The notes: generated by a model not told the origin, from the letters alone. A DNA stretch of 64,000 nt from Voacanga thouarsii (GCA_026120185.1 JANUWF010003375.1:3600736-3664735); one strand, 5' to 3'. Positions 22,689 to 35,126 are shown, counted from the stretch's first letter. Translations and numbers: made by a program.

Positions 22689-24287
22689 GGAGTTCATTAG
22701 CATATACTCATCAAGGTCGAAGATGAAGATGATTGTTAATGCTTACCTTGAAGGTGTTCTTGAGCTTTCAAGAAAATTTTGGTTTTTGATCCAAAAGTGA
22801 GACTTCAATTTGGTGTTTGATGTTAAAAATTGCAGAAGTGGATTTAAGGGGTTGAGTAGGTGTAATCTGGAGTTTTTGGAGAAGATTGGAGTGGTTTGGA
22901 GTGGTCTTAGGCTTGAGATGGTTAGTAGGTGTTCTTGGTGTTCTTAGTTTGGAGAGAATGGAGAGAATAGGGAGAGGGCTAGCCGAAATTATGTGTAGGA
23001 AGGAGTGGCCGACTGATTTGGAGGGTTTAGGAAGTTGAATTTTCTGATTTGAGAGGAAAAGGAAAGCTAGTTGTTTGAAATCCTAAAATAATATTTTAGG
23101 GAATCAATTTTGGAAATAAATATGGTAAGAAGATCTTGGTTAATAGAGAGCTTTTGGAAGTTTCAATGGCCGACTAAATTTCTGTGATTTTTGCTTAAAT
23201 GAATGATGTTTGAAGGAGCCTTAGAGTGGCCGAAAATATGGTGCACAATGGTGAAGGAATTTTCTGGTTGTTTGAGGGTTAATCTATGGAAGGATGCTGG
23301 AAAATTTTGCTGAAATTTTGGACCTCAATGAATGGTTTGATTGGGGTGATTGATGGAGAGATTTTAGGAGCAGCCATGGAGCTGTTTTTCGTGCAGAAAA
23401 ATGGAGGAGATGATGGAGCTCAGTTCATGGCTGTTCAAGGTGATTTTGCACACAAAAATAGATTAAGTTTCGGACATGGGTGAAGAGGGAACAAGCTAGA
23501 ATTTCTGTTCAGGATTTTCGCAAGCTGGCTGGAATTTCTGGGCAGATTTTTCTGCCATATTTCAATCAGCTTGCAGAAGGTTTGAAGGGCCATTGGAGCA
23601 TCCTTTAAGGCTGGTTTCCAGCCTTCCTTATGGAGGAAAAATAAGGCTGCATTGCTGGTTGAAAAGCTTGAAGAAACAGCTTGGTTTTTGGGCTCTCCAA
23701 GGTGCGAAAGTGCCCAGGAAATTTTCCTGGTTTGCACAGCCTTTGGCAGTCCGGTTTTGAGCTGAAATTTTCAATCTTCAAGCTAAGTGAAATGGCCATT
23801 TTTCTGGTAGAATTTGAGAGGTAAAGGTGGCTGAAAATTTTGACACTTGGACTGGGCCAGAAGCTGAAAAAATTTCAGTTTACTACATCAAGAAGATGAA
23901 CACAACTATGTTAGAGTTTTGAAGATTCAATCATGGAGATTAATTCTCTTGCGAACCTTCCATAACTCTTCTCCAATTTCAGTCAAGAAGATATCCATTT
24001 ATAGCCATTTTCAAAACCTAAATATCACAGATCCTTGCTGGAATTTTCTGGAAACAAAATTGGCTTGGATAAATTGAACATCCTAGTTGATTAAAAATTA
24101 AGGAAAGTTAGAGATCAAGAAGGATAGGAATCCCTTAGAAATTTTTGTAGGGCACAAGAGTGGAATTGGAACATTCCTATCATGTCTTCCCTAGGACAAC
24201 ACTCCCACTCCTCCCTAAAGCATACAAGGGCCGAAAATATACCCTTCCTAACACAAACTAAAATTCAATCATGCAAAAACTCAAATG

Positions 24288-24346
24288 ATGGAATTTGAAC
24301 TCAAGACCTCAAGAATTAATTCCAAAGCTCTAACCACTAAACCACA
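24288..24346 (-). promoter_or_regulatory. tRNA-like module with Pol III A and B boxes (solo LTR)
   Basis: On the minus strand TGGTTTAGTGG (24344-24334) fits the A-box consensus TRGYNNARNNG. AGTTCAAATTCC (24301-24290) resembles a B box with one extra base. The A box is 253 bp from the LTR start. Activity is not shown. Confidence 0.65.
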
Positions 24347-24602
24347 ACAACTCTTGTTCTTATTTTCTCTCCCAAATATTTTTCCTATTTAATCCTCAAG
24401 CTATCTCCCTATTTTCTCCTCAAGCAAAAATTACCATTTTGCCCTTCTTACTCAACAAGCACAAATAAGCCATCTAGGCTACAAATCACAAATCCAAAGC
24501 ACATAAAATCATATAAAAATATCTTTAAGCATGCAATAAAATATGATATGCATTCCAACCCCCTTACTCTAAGGTTGGTTTCAACTGGTGTTTCACAATT
24601 AT

Positions 24603-25647
24603 TCTCCATGTCAATAATAAAATCCTTTGGAAGAATAAACGATGAATGTATTTTAAATTACTTAGTTCCATTTGATAATGTTTTCCTGAATCGTTGTTTC
24701 TAGAAAAAAAATTTAATTTTTCAAAAACCTTTTGTGCATTTGATCACAACATTAAATATAATAGACATGCTCCAAAAATAAAAATTTTTACATGCTACTT
24801 CTAACCATTAATTCTTATGTGACCAGATAATGGATTAAACATCATCATAATAATAAAATTGAAATGATCTTGTTTAATCCTAAGATGGTTATGCCTTTAC
24901 TAAACATTTTCAAGCAAAATTATTTAAATCCATAAATAAACCATTGCAAGAAAATAACCTCGTGTGATATGAGCCCCAAAAGAAAAGAAATTACAAGAAA
25001 AATAGAATAGGAAAAACACCAGAAAAAAAAAACAAACCAAAAGCCCAGACCACAACTCGCCAACCGAACCAAAAAATTTCATCAAAAACAGGTCCAAGTT
25101 GAACAAGCTAGGCCCAGCTCCAATCCATCCACCCACGTCTTCAGGTAGCAAAATACTTGAAGCCACCCGCGGCTCGTAGGAATCCGGCAATGGCTTCAGG
25201 GAGAAATTCTCACAGATGCCGGCCGCAGATTACCACGAGCTAACTGTGGCTCTGGGAGAATTTCTTCTCCCTTCTAGCCGCGGCTGGCTTCTTGTGCGCC
25301 TCTATTTTCCTTTAATTTCTTTTCTTTTCCCGTTTCTTCATCAAGCTTTCCTTCAGGGATTTTTGTGTGTTAATCCAAGCACCAGTTTTTGTACAAGAAT
25401 TCGTAAAGCAAATTGAAATACAATTTCAAATGCCTATGCCTTACAAAATGAGATGTACCCGAAATTTGCAAAAAGCGATTAATAATAACTTACAGGTCCC
25501 TATACCTTCACGCTCGAGGCGTACGCAAAATCTACCCTTATCCAAAATCACAAATGATTTATGCAATCACATAGATCATACTTTTATTAGTAAAGGAACC
25601 ATCTTTTGCAGTTATTAACCCTTAGCATGTTCCTATACTAAACCACG
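24603..25647 (-). other. Leader or internal region of the minus-strand copia-type element
   Basis: Lies between the solo LTR and the primer-binding site at 25648, so it is the 5' internal part of the minus-strand element. 24603-24920 is AT-rich. 25130-25300 is more GC-rich, with palindromic pieces such as agccgcggct and repeated agaaattctccc. A minus-strand frame at 25190-24924 has a hydrophobic C-terminus but no recognisable domain, and I do not treat it as a gene. No gag or pol homology was seen, so the element looks non-autonomous or heavily deleted. Confidence 0.5.
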
Positions 25648-25659
25648 GCTCTGATACCA
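25648..25659 (-). promoter_or_regulatory. Primer-binding site, initiator tRNA-Met type
   Basis: gctctgatacca is the exact complement of TGGTATCAGAGC, the plant tRNA-iMet primer site. It is two bases from the LTR that starts at 25662. Confidence 0.88.
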
Positions 25660-25661
25660 CT

Positions 25662-27539
25662 TGATGGACCGGGAGAAAATTAAATACGCAGCAGAAGACA
25701 GTAAATTAAAATTTTTCTCGAGCCAAAGTCTTGGAATACTAACTTCTAGGGCACTTTAGTTGAATAATCGGAGTTGGATTCAGGTTCGTTTGCACTTCCT
25801 CAACTGGAACATCTACTTGTTCCGCGGGTATACCAGGTAACCATCGGCTCTTTCATATCAAACACTTACCATGTTTGCTAGCTCTTGACCTTCCAAAGTA
25901 TTCTCTAACCTTTATAGACCTGTACCAGTGAAAGTAGAAATATGGTGATGAAGATTGGAAGAAAAACAGAAGAGCTACACTTTAAAGGAAAAACGAAAGA
26001 AAAAAAATGAAGGAAAACTCTGGCCATTTGCTAAAGGAATATAGGAAGCTTCTTTTCTTTTACAAAATTCAGTGAACCACAAACAGGCACACGTGATGCC
26101 TTATAAATAAATAAAAAAAACTTCCTTTTTCTTTTCATAAACCAACCACCACTTCCTTTTCTCTTTTGTTTCCTATTTCCTTTTTTGCCTTGTACAGTGG
26201 CGGCTACCTTAGGATTTGTAAAATCCTTAAGTCACCACAATACCTTAGTGGGCTAGGGGTTTTCTTAATTAGTTCAAGACTAATTAAATAGTTCTCTTAT
26301 TAATTAATTAATCCACTAGGACCAATATGAAATTATCGAAGATAATTATTTAATAACTAATTAATTAAATTAACTCTTTTATTAATTAATTAATCTACTT
26401 GGGCCCAATATAAAATTAACCAAGATAATTAATTAATAAACCAATTAATTAAATTGGCCCAATTAATTATTCTAATCTAAATAAATAATTAATTAGACTT
26501 CTAGAATAATTCTTCCAATAATAAAATCACACAATGAGCCCATATTGTATTTGAGCTACTCTGGGGACCAAAAGACATATTATTCTTCTCTACTAAAATG
26601 ACCAAAATACCCCTGCTAACACATAGCAATATTTTTGTCATTTTCAATGTTCCATTTATCACTATATAGAAATATTGACTCCGAGAATAATATTACAAGT
26701 GCAGTGACTTCAATCTAAAGGTGTAATAATGAAAACACCTCTCTACGTAATACTCGTCATTGAAATAGGAAAAATGCACTAACATCTTTCTCAATAACAC
26801 CTACCATCCTTTGATGGCTAGTCCGATAATTCATGACTTCCAATATGTATCCACTTAGCATGGAGAGCTACCTAAAAGTGTACATACTTAGTTACATTTT
26901 CTTGGGCTCTAGATTATTTAGATTATCTCAAACTATCACAATGGGGTGATTTCTTCACATAATAAAGCATAGAAAGTCTATTGTATTAGTCTGTCTTAAT
27001 TAACTAGAGTCATACACCCAACGTATGATGTTATTGGCCTTGCGATAAGATCTCACCCAACATACATCAAAGTGTACAAGTCCAGCTTCACCAGGCCACC
27101 AACATATACTCAAGTCTTATGTTACTTGTCCATACAGTGGCTGTGATAAACCAATTTTTTTTAGTACTTTTTATAAAAATTATTATCGTGTGGTTCAATT
27201 CTACGTATTCCAAATACGCTTACTCTATTGGTATGAGTGGACTACTCATTGGTTAAAGGTAAACCGTTCCCCATTTGGGAACCATAGTGTAATGATCTAA
27301 ACATTGATGAAGTGCCCAACTCCATCAATCGATCAAGAACAATTTTTCACTTATATGTTAGTTGCTCATAATATTCACTTTACTATGAAAATATAACCCA
27401 ATCACGTAGATTATTTACTAACACACTTAGACCTTAATATGTAATATATGTAAACAAACAACTATTAATGAATGAAACTTTTATTGATTTCTAAAATACA
27501 AAAATACATAGGCTATTTTGGGCATACATTCTAACTCCA
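25662..27539 (-). repeat. Right (5') LTR of the minus-strand copia-type element (~1.88 kb)
   Basis: Begins tgatggaccggg beside the primer site and ends gggcatacattctaactcca, which on the minus strand gives a copia LTR start of the TTAGAATGTATGCCC kind. It matches 18726-20021 and, in reverse, the plus-strand LTR at 49427-50829. TATGA occurs just outside this end (27540-27544) and at the left junction (18724-18728), but the left copy overlaps the LTR start, so the duplication is uncertain. Confidence 0.78.
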
Positions 27540-27544
27540 TATGA

Positions 27545-27828
27545 GTGGGCATCTGTGGACTGATATAGTCGAAGAGTGTAAATGAGAGATTATTGGAATG
27601 TATGCTCACTATGACTGTATTTCTGATATAATTTCAGTTAAATTAATAAAAGTTTTATTCTGATTAATTATTTGTGTTTTCAAGATTTAATTAAGCATAA
27701 TATCTCTAGAAAAGCCCCAATGTGTATAAGTAAGTGATCCATGTAAATAGAGTTCTTTCACAGAAAGGTATAGATCACGAATTACTTAACGCATAAACTC
27801 TTATTCTTAACCAGATGATAACAATATT
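27545..27828 (+). mobile_element. 3' tail, PPT and LTR start of the split copia element
   Basis: gtgggcatctgtggactgatatag continues the copia 3' end broken off at 18725. A purine run, aaatgagaga (about 27580-27589), precedes an LTR start tattggaatgtatgc (27591), where the usual TG has become TA. The LTR is cut at about 27828 by another copia LTR. Confidence 0.72.
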
Positions 27829-28805
27829 GGAATTTTAATCATGCAAACCAGTTTACATGTAGCGAAAGAAAAAAAAATGAAATCCGCGCAGAGAATCATT
27901 CATATGTAATTAAACTGTTAAAGAGAAGGGAAGGAAAAATTAATTACCTCAAAAACACAGCTTTTAAAATTTTTCTTCCAGGTGAATCCCCTTCAAAAGT
28001 CGATACAATCGAGCCACGAAATTCCAAAGATAAGAATTTCTGCAATGTTGATCCATACAAGGAATTGTACTCAAGTTAGGCACCAAAACACTATGCTAGT
28101 AGGTGATATATGATAGCTTTAGATTAATTTAATTGAGAAGAAATTTCTTTTCTTTTCCTTAAAAAAAAGAAAAAAAAAACTCTCTACTTTGTGTTCTTTC
28201 TCTATTTCTTTATGGCAGCCAATCAATTTCGTATATATGCATAGAAAACAAATTCTCTAATCTTTATAGGAAATTAATTTCCATTTTCCAATACCAACTG
28301 CTACAAGAAGACCAAAAAGGAACACATACAGATTTTTCAATTCGTTTTAGGAAACAAATATTTTGTTCATCTATTTTTAATTATGGGCTTGGGATTTTGA
28401 AGAATTGCAATTAAGCCTTATGAATTATAACAAGTTTATAATTCACCTATAGAGATTTAATAATCGCAATTCAACCCTAACTAATTATAACATTTTATAA
28501 TAGCCAAAAATAATTATTTCTTCTCACAAATGAACCCTATAATATTATCAAATAATTCTTGAGTACCAATTTCTTTATTATGTATAACCCATTAAGTTTT
28601 CTAGTCAATTAGTAGCTAATATGAATTAATTCTATCATAATAGAATTAATAATATTTTTAATAATTAGAATTAATTTATTAATTCTATTTTATGATTAAA
28701 TTTATTAATCCTCTAATTAATAAATACATATTTAGAAGATCATGAGAGGCTTGAAGAAGATTGTACCTTGGTCCAAAGAAAGTTCGTTGATTAGAATCAC
28801 CACAA
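27829..28805 (-). repeat. Minus-strand copia LTR, 3' part
   Basis: In reverse it matches the 3' ~1 kb of the LTR 12635-14391: the catgattaaaattcc end near 27835, 'aaaattttaaaagctgtg' near 27960, and long ATTAATTCTA-rich stretches near 28400-28690. It is truncated on both sides. The right edge is approximate. Confidence 0.75.
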
Positions 28806-28810
28806 TGCAA

Positions 28811-28822
28811 GCTCTGATACCA
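28811..28822 (-). promoter_or_regulatory. Primer-binding site, initiator tRNA-Met type
   Basis: gctctgatacca, an exact complement of TGGTATCAGAGC, one base from a probable LTR end at 28824. Confidence 0.75.
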
Positions 28823-28823
28823 C

Positions 28824-30024
28824 TGGATATGAACTTGGGAAGCACCAAACTTTTGGATTGAACTCAAGAACAAGAAACCTACCAAACCCACACACAAGAA
28901 CTCTAAAATGCTAGGAAAATTAACACTCATGTGATAATGTGAATTTAGCCTACTTCAAAGAATCCTTAACACCCTAATTTGACTATAGATTAGAATACCA
29001 AGGATAGGAATTTGAAGGTACCTAACTCAATCCTATCAAACACACTAGGCAACCTAGCACATAAAAATAAAGATGAAGTTCAGATTATCCCTTAAGATTT
29101 AGGGATAAGATTAAAGGTGGGACTAAATCCTTCGATTTAGTCTTGATGTTTAATGAACATCACCCATGAAGATCACCGTCTCCAAAGCTCTTAAAGAGTT
29201 CTTAAACTCTCACAATTTCGTATGCCTCCAAAGGTTATTGGTTTACAATGTTATAATAGGGCATTTATAGTCTCCCAACATAACATAATACAAAGTATTA
29301 TAGAAGGATGTTTTGTTCCTAAACTAAACACTTTTAAATATTATAAAATGACCCCAAAATAGATGAAAAACATTAGGGGTTCGGGTTCCAGAATAGGGCC
29401 GGTGCCATATAGGTCTTTTGGGGGTGGCGTCGGGTCTAATCTAGAGGAATAGTACCCATTCACAAAAAGTCAGAACAAAAATCGAGAATTAGCCAGCCCA
29501 CAGCTAGCGTCGGGTCAGGCTGTTAGAACCAATACCAGGTCCAATTTATTGGAACAATATGTACACCAAAAATTAAGGAATTTTGCATATCACAGACGGC
29601 ACCTGGTCTGTCGATCAGGGCCGATGCCGGCACCAAGTCAGCTCTGGGCACTCCAATCCCTGCTTATTTGACTTCCATTCATTTTCCATACGTTCCCTTG
29701 ATCTTCGAAATATTTTTGAAGCTAAGATTGTTTCCATTTGAAGCTCCCTTGGTTGTATTCCTTTATTTGCCCGTTTGCCCTTGAATCATTGTTCATTTGT
29801 TTACTTAAACTTCCACAAGGATTTTTACCTTCTTTGACTCCTTTTGGCCTTTCTTTCTTTATCCACTCTTTCATCAATATTTTGGCCCTTGGTTTGTTGG
29901 CTTGGTTGGCCTTAAATTCCTATTGAAACCTCTAGAAAATGGATCTCACCTATGATACCATGAGTTATGGCTTGGATTTTTCTTTGTCTTCTTTTGAGTG
30001 GCCTTTATTCCAGGGGCGATTCCT
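28824..30024 (-). repeat. Probable minus-strand LTR of an unclassified family
   Basis: Placed by its primer site at 28811 and the first bases tggatatg. It contains a cluster of gccggtgcc/ggcgtcggg/gatgccggcacc motifs at 29395-29640, similar in spacing to those in the Athila/Tat LTRs. The right end is set only by the start of Athila/Tat LTR sequence near 30025. The plus-strand frame at 29738-29926 is hydrophobic low-complexity and not supported as a gene. Confidence 0.55.
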
Positions 30025-30383
30025 ACCAATATTCCTTCATGATCCCAAGATTACAATTGATTGTGATGAATATTAAGTGATTCAATATTGTGTTTTCAGG
30101 ATAATTGCCTAGTTATATGAAATTACATCATTGAGTTATATCTACTTTTATCTTTTTTTTATTTTCCTTTTTAGTCTCTTCTTATTTTATTGGTTAAACA
30201 ATAAAGATTTGGATAAAGTAAAGTGGGAGCCTAAGTTTTTGTGGATTCGATATATACTATTCCCTATACTATAAGACGGGTATACTTACTCGTATGTGTG
30301 GTTTTAGTGGTTGGCATTTTAATTAAAGCTTGATTGATTATGTAATTTATTGGTAATATTTTCTACAATAAAAATCACGCATA
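30025..30383 (+). repeat. 3' end of an Athila/Tat-like LTR
   Basis: Matches the last ~350 bp of 4348-5726: attccttcatgatcccaag, 'attttattggttaaacaataaag', 'ggttttagtggttggcat', and a decayed end cacgcata. The 5' part is missing. Confidence 0.85.
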
Positions 30384-30990
30384 AGCAAAACTATAAGGAT
30401 TTCAAAGAAAATGAGTACCATGAACAAGAACAAGTCACTAGAGTGTAGACAAATAAGATCAACAAACAACAAGGACAACTCAATATTAATAGTTGGCAAG
30501 ATAGCTAGCTATGACTAGAAGTGAACTAGTAGAGATGAACTATGATATTCCTAAGAGACATCAACAATTAGTAGAGTCAAGTGGCAAGTTTAGTTTGTAT
30601 TTAGTATATACCATTAACAAATATCAAAATGTAACAAATCATGAGCTCCAAAGTATTCAAGAAAGCTACATTACCCCTCTTAGTATTTTTGTCAAACACT
30701 TTATGGGCACTGTTTTGTAACTGTATAACACTATATTTCTACCACTTGTAAGCCTAAATAATTACAACAACAAGAAAAGTCTTATTCCCAAGCATTGACA
30801 TATTATCTAGGGTAAGTTTTTGCAAAGAATCACAAGAGATGTCAAGAAAAGTGCACATTTTTTAGGGCTCCTTTTGAGTGACGAGATTTGTAGATTTGGT
30901 GGCTTTCAATATGTTCAAGCCTGGATAAGGATCAAAGCCTTGCCTTGCTCTAATATTTGATATGATCCTTTGTATGGCCTCATCTTGCCA
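30384..30990. other. Unassigned region, possibly gypsy internal sequence
   Basis: Follows an Athila/Tat LTR end, so it could be internal sequence, but no tRNA-Asp site or gag is visible. The frame at 30511-30720 (MTRSELVEMNYDIPKRHQQL...) shows no recognisable domain. Confidence 0.35.
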
Positions 30991-32040
30991 CTTGGGTAGA
31001 ACTCTGGGTGTGGGAAGTCAAACAACAAGAAGATGACAAACAAAAACAAACAAGAGAAGAGTAGAGGAAGATAGAACAACAGAACACAAAATGAAACTAT
31101 AAGTTAACACCTTTAGTCACAAATCAAAAATCCTAGTGGAACCTAACCACTAGAACCCCAAATTTAGTATCAATGATCTACCACACAATACCAAAATACC
31201 CAAGGTTTAACAAGAACAACCAAGAAAAAGAGGGATAGGAAGTGTAGGCACTCAACAAATCAAATAACAAAAACCAAAAAGGAACTAAAGTAACTAAGAC
31301 CCAAGTTGAGTTGATTCATTTAATTATCTAAAGGGTTTTAGAAACTCACCAAGGTAGGACTAATTCCTTAATTGGTCTTAGATAAAGGAAGAATAAGGAG
31401 CAATCTCCATAGACCTAACTCCTAGAGAGAATAAGTGTTTACAATCTTCCAAGTTATCCAAAAAGGTTATAGCAAGTCTATATTTAAACAGCTCCTAGAG
31501 AGAATATACAAGTCTTGGGGTTCAAAAGGTGTAAATGAGCTTCAAAATTAAACAGCTCAGAGGGTCCCGTAAATCTAACTAGAGCCGGTTATGCTTTCGA
31601 TCTAGCGCTAGTTGATCAGTTCTACTTCAAACTAAGGATTCTAGAGTTTAATCTGTGCCAGCTTGACTATTTAATCTGATGCCAGTTTAGCTAAATAGTC
31701 AGTGCCGGTGCCGGTTAGTTCCTCGCATCCAGTGCCGGTTCGTCTCTGCCTAGTTTCTTTTGGTCTCCAAGTTTCCCTCCCTGGTCTCTATCGCTCTATT
31801 CTTGTGTGACCACACGAATGATTATCCAACTATACTCTCGGTGGTCCTGTAACGTCATCCACAATCCATCCCAAGTCAAGTGAGTTTCCTTATAAGTTTG
31901 TAGGTTAGCTCAAAATCAGTTGGCTCGTGCTCTTGTCAATGTCCTTTATGAGTTGACTTGAGCATCCTCTCCTCTATTTTGCAGTTGTGCCTCTTCGCGT
32001 AGGTGATTCCTACTAGCTTAGGAACACCCTTTATTTTCTA
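30991..32040 (-). repeat. Probable minus-strand LTR with GC-rich motif cluster
   Basis: Resembles 28824-30024 in layout: an A-rich lead-in, a 'cctagagagaat' block, then repeated gccggt/gcgctag/gtgccggt motifs at 31580-31740. No terminal dinucleotides, target duplication or primer site could be fixed, so both limits are estimates. Confidence 0.4.
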
Positions 32041-32404
32041 AAAGAAAGAATTACTGGTCCCTAATCTCTATCACCAAGTTGGTTCAATTATCTCATTCAC
32101 CCATTTTTTCTCTTTTTATCCTCAGTATCGGGCTCATAAAGCCAACTCGTTGTATACATGGAAAAGTCTCTCTCTTTTCCATCTGCAAAACCTAAGGTCC
32201 ATGGTTCTTTGGTGACCTTACCAGAACTCTCCATAGCCCAAATGGGTTTCGTAGAACTCTTTGCCTATGTAAGACTTGCTTTCAATCTCGCTCTCCTAAC
32301 TCACTCTTGGCATTATGCCATAAACTCTTCGTATCTACTTCTTGGTGCCTTAAATTCTATGTCTCCCTGTTCATCACTATCTGGGGTCAAATCCTATTTC
32401 TATA

Positions 32405-32551
32405 CTAGTATGGGTCAGGGGCTTGCTCCTCCACTTTAGCTCTTTCATCCTCACTTTCCTGTTCTGGCTCCTTTGGCTCTGGCTCAGATTCGAACTCGCT
32501 AGGTAGAGGTGGTATGGGTGGTGATAGTGCGTTAAGTCTACACACAAAAGG
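32405..32551 (-). pseudogene. Acidic, proline-rich leader ORF remnant of a chromovirus
   Basis: A minus-strand frame reads LNALSPPIPPLPSEFESEPE and then PKEPEQESEDERAKVEEQAP before a stop at 32405-32407. It lies between the primer-binding site (32678) and the expected gag position, with a likely one-base shift near 32551 separating it from an upstream ATG (MARIF...). The composition and 'PPIP' pattern resemble the leader ORF at 55261-55587 of the better preserved chromovirus. It matches no domain I know. Its role, if any, could be a separate small protein or a translated leader feeding gag. Confidence 0.5.
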
Positions 32552-32677
32552 TCAACCCTTTCTACCGGTACAAATATCCTAGCCATCCTATTCACAAACA
32601 ATGACTAAGATTAGTATGAGATTTAAACACTTAAATAAGAAAACCTTATCATATATATGTGTATTACCTAAAACTAG

Positions 32678-32689
32678 GCTCCGATACCA
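32678..32689 (-). promoter_or_regulatory. Primer-binding site, initiator tRNA-Met type (one mismatch)
   Basis: gctccgatacca differs from the exact tRNA-iMet complement by one base and abuts an LTR end at 32691 after one base. Confidence 0.75.
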
Positions 32690-32690
32690 C

Positions 32691-33580
32691 TGATAACACC
32701 CTGCTATACATATACCATAAAATGGCAGGGATGTTACCCCGTTTAAAAGACCAGGAGTTTTTATAACTAGGTAAAGAATAAAAATAAAGCGGAAAAATAG
32801 ATTAAAACTTATTACAAGGGAAAACATTGTCTACAAGTCTCTTGATACATATGAAGTAGCACAACCCTAAAAACAAAACCAAAATCAAGAATTTAAATAT
32901 AGCTATCTTCTAATAGCCCTTAACCATGTTAAAGCTTGTAGATCCTGAAATATGAAATATGACATCAGAAGGAGTGCGAGAAATACATCTCAATAAGTTC
33001 TGTGTGTGCTCTTGTTAGGTATAAAATAAGTGTCAAGAATGTACTTCGAAATCATTTCTTGAAAGCTGAATGCAAGTCAAAGATTTTTGGCATAATCAAA
33101 TGTGAGTGGTGTACCGAATCCAAAATAATAAAAAATTTAAAAAATGTATATCATATGAAAACCACTCAAAAATAAGTGGCTATGAAACCTTGCATCATAG
33201 TCTTGCCGTAAAATCCTGTATTATGACAAACACTATGAAACCCTGCATCAAAGTAAAAGAGGTATATGGCCCACTTGGTAAGATACACTTCCATCTCTTA
33301 CCCTATTTTACCGAATGTCCATCCCAAAATAACAACCCATTTGGAATATGGTGCTAGCTCGGACCGGCTTGTCCTATTTTCTGGATAGTGCTCATTTCTC
33401 AGAGGTGGCCTCCTATTGAAAGACTTACCCCATCTTTCAAAGGTTAGTCCTAGTGATCTACCCTCATTAGCCATGTAAGCATAGTTTCCAAATAAATTGT
33501 AGAAAAATTGTTCTATAAATGAAAGGTGATTTTCCATTTAAACCCTTATTTGAGTAAAAGCCTTTAACATAAAATAATAA
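32691..33580 (-). repeat. 3'-terminal part of a minus-strand chromovirus LTR
   Basis: Begins tgataacaccctgct, a decayed TGTAACACC end. It carries the conserved end block (gaccaggagtttttataactagg), three copies of a 'tatgaaaccttgcatcatag'-type repeat (33181-33255) and the gctagctcggaccggc...agaggtggcc block (33352-33410). Copia LTR sequence replaces it near 33580. Confidence 0.75.
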
Positions 33581-35126
33581 ACCTTGCATTCCAAATAATC
33601 ACTATTATGATTCATGGACTACAAAACGCAGAAAACATACACAAATTCCTTTCGAGTACCCAAGCCAAACGATTAAGGTCGATTTAGGGGTTACAGAATT
33701 ACTTCTGTATCACCGGAACCAAGACTTCCTCTTTCAGATTTCCAGGTAAACATGCACTTCGAACGATCACCAGACACTGCAATGTACGAATGTCCTCTAT
33801 TGGATATAAACGGCGAAACCATCTCGTTACTCGGGAGTGCTAGTGCTTAGGGTTTTGAGAGGCTAAATTTTCCTTGTTATGGAGGCATAAAAATTTTTTA
33901 TGAGAAGTCTACAATAAGAAGACGGCTATGGTTTTCTTTTAAAACCACACGAACTTCTTGGAGTCCAACTCTCATAATATCTTATTATATTTTATTTTAA
34001 GTTCAAATTGAATTTTTAAAAAAAATATATGATAAGATTCTGTCATTATATTGGTAATTTAACTAATTAATTTACCAAATTAGATTCTTATAATCTGGAT
34101 ATCCTCCTTATACATCAATTGTGGACATATTTTCGTATTCATTGTATTAGTCATTTTTCTAGGTTCAATTAACCAAGACACATTTCCAGATACATCGAAT
34201 TTAGTCACAAGAAAAATAATCTAACGTGTTCGCTTAATGTATGACCTATAGGTTCGTTTAACACTAACAATGTGCCTAAATCACTTTTAAATGACACACA
34301 AGTTATAAATGGTTTCTAACAAAATATTATAACTATTCAGATTAAATGAAAATCACTGATCTTTTTGAACCAAACTATAACTTTATATTTAGTAATTTTG
34401 TCACACAATATCCAGATTAAGCATAAGGCACGGAGCATGCCATCCTTATTAAGCTTAATCAACTATTTCTTGATCTCATAGTAGACTGTTCAAATAAATG
34501 ATATTAATATCTCAAATTGATAAATTTGAGTACAACCATACATTTTAATAGTCTAACTTATCAAGGGGCATATGGACATCTCTCCCAAAAATGTGAGAGA
34601 CAAATTCCTTCACTATCAATCAGATTTCTCTCACTGGTTTATTCTATATCCAACAGTGATCTACTTTATTATTCAGTTAAAAATAACTATAGATAACATC
34701 AAGATATAGAATTTATTAAGTTGGAAACTATGATGAATTCAGGTTGAAGGACTTCTAATATCATTATGGCTAGAAAGTACTTATGCTGTATCATAAAGTA
34801 CTCTCACAGTGAGTCATGTCCAATACAATGTTTTCTAATATTTATTTATATTTTGACTTGATATCACATATATCCATGACTAGTAAAATATAGCCATCAA
34901 GTCACAAACATACTAATCTTAATTTATTATTATTCCACTAATAATAATCAATCAGGGACAATTTAAGAATACTCATTGTATTTGTTATAAGATTTTTCTA
35001 TCAAGTCATGTACTTGAGGACCATAAAACTAAATTCACTATTCATGGAAAGAAATGTCTCGTATTATTACATAATACATGACGATAATAGTAGAAGTACA
35101 AATTGTTTTAGAGCATATCCATGATA
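33581..35126 (-). repeat. 3' LTR of the minus-strand copia element (~1.55 kb)
   Basis: On the minus strand it starts tatcatggatatgctctaaaac (TG decayed to TA) right after the PPT complement tctcccactt (35128-35137), like the LTR start at 12635. The far end near 33590 (catgaatcataatagtg) is placed by similarity and is approximate. Confidence 0.75.

Larger units (their letters stand above)
20142..24597 (-). mobile_element. Chromovirus solo LTR (4,456 bp) with perfect target duplication
   Basis: On the plus strand it begins TGTAACACCCC and ends GTTTCACA, the reverse of the LTR ends TGTGAAAC...GTGTTACA. It is collinear in reverse with 50830-55162, sharing the start block, tRNA-like module, pyrimidine repeat, splice-like sites and 3'-terminal block. 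ATTAT flanks it at 20137-20141 and 24598-24602. With no internal region and a matching 5-bp duplication it is a solo LTR, the usual product of LTR-LTR recombination. It is longer than its relative partly because of a tandem duplication at 20516-20884. Confidence 0.93.

Noticed and set aside
24924..25416. Possible host gene in a more GC-rich stretch
   Set aside because: Overlapping short frames on both strands, hydrophobic low-complexity ends and no domain; position next to a primer site makes it retroelement leader.
18724..27544. TATGA as a confirmed target duplication of the minus-strand copia-type element
   Set aside because: The bases occur at both junctions, but the left copy overlaps the LTR start tgaagaacc, so it may be chance.
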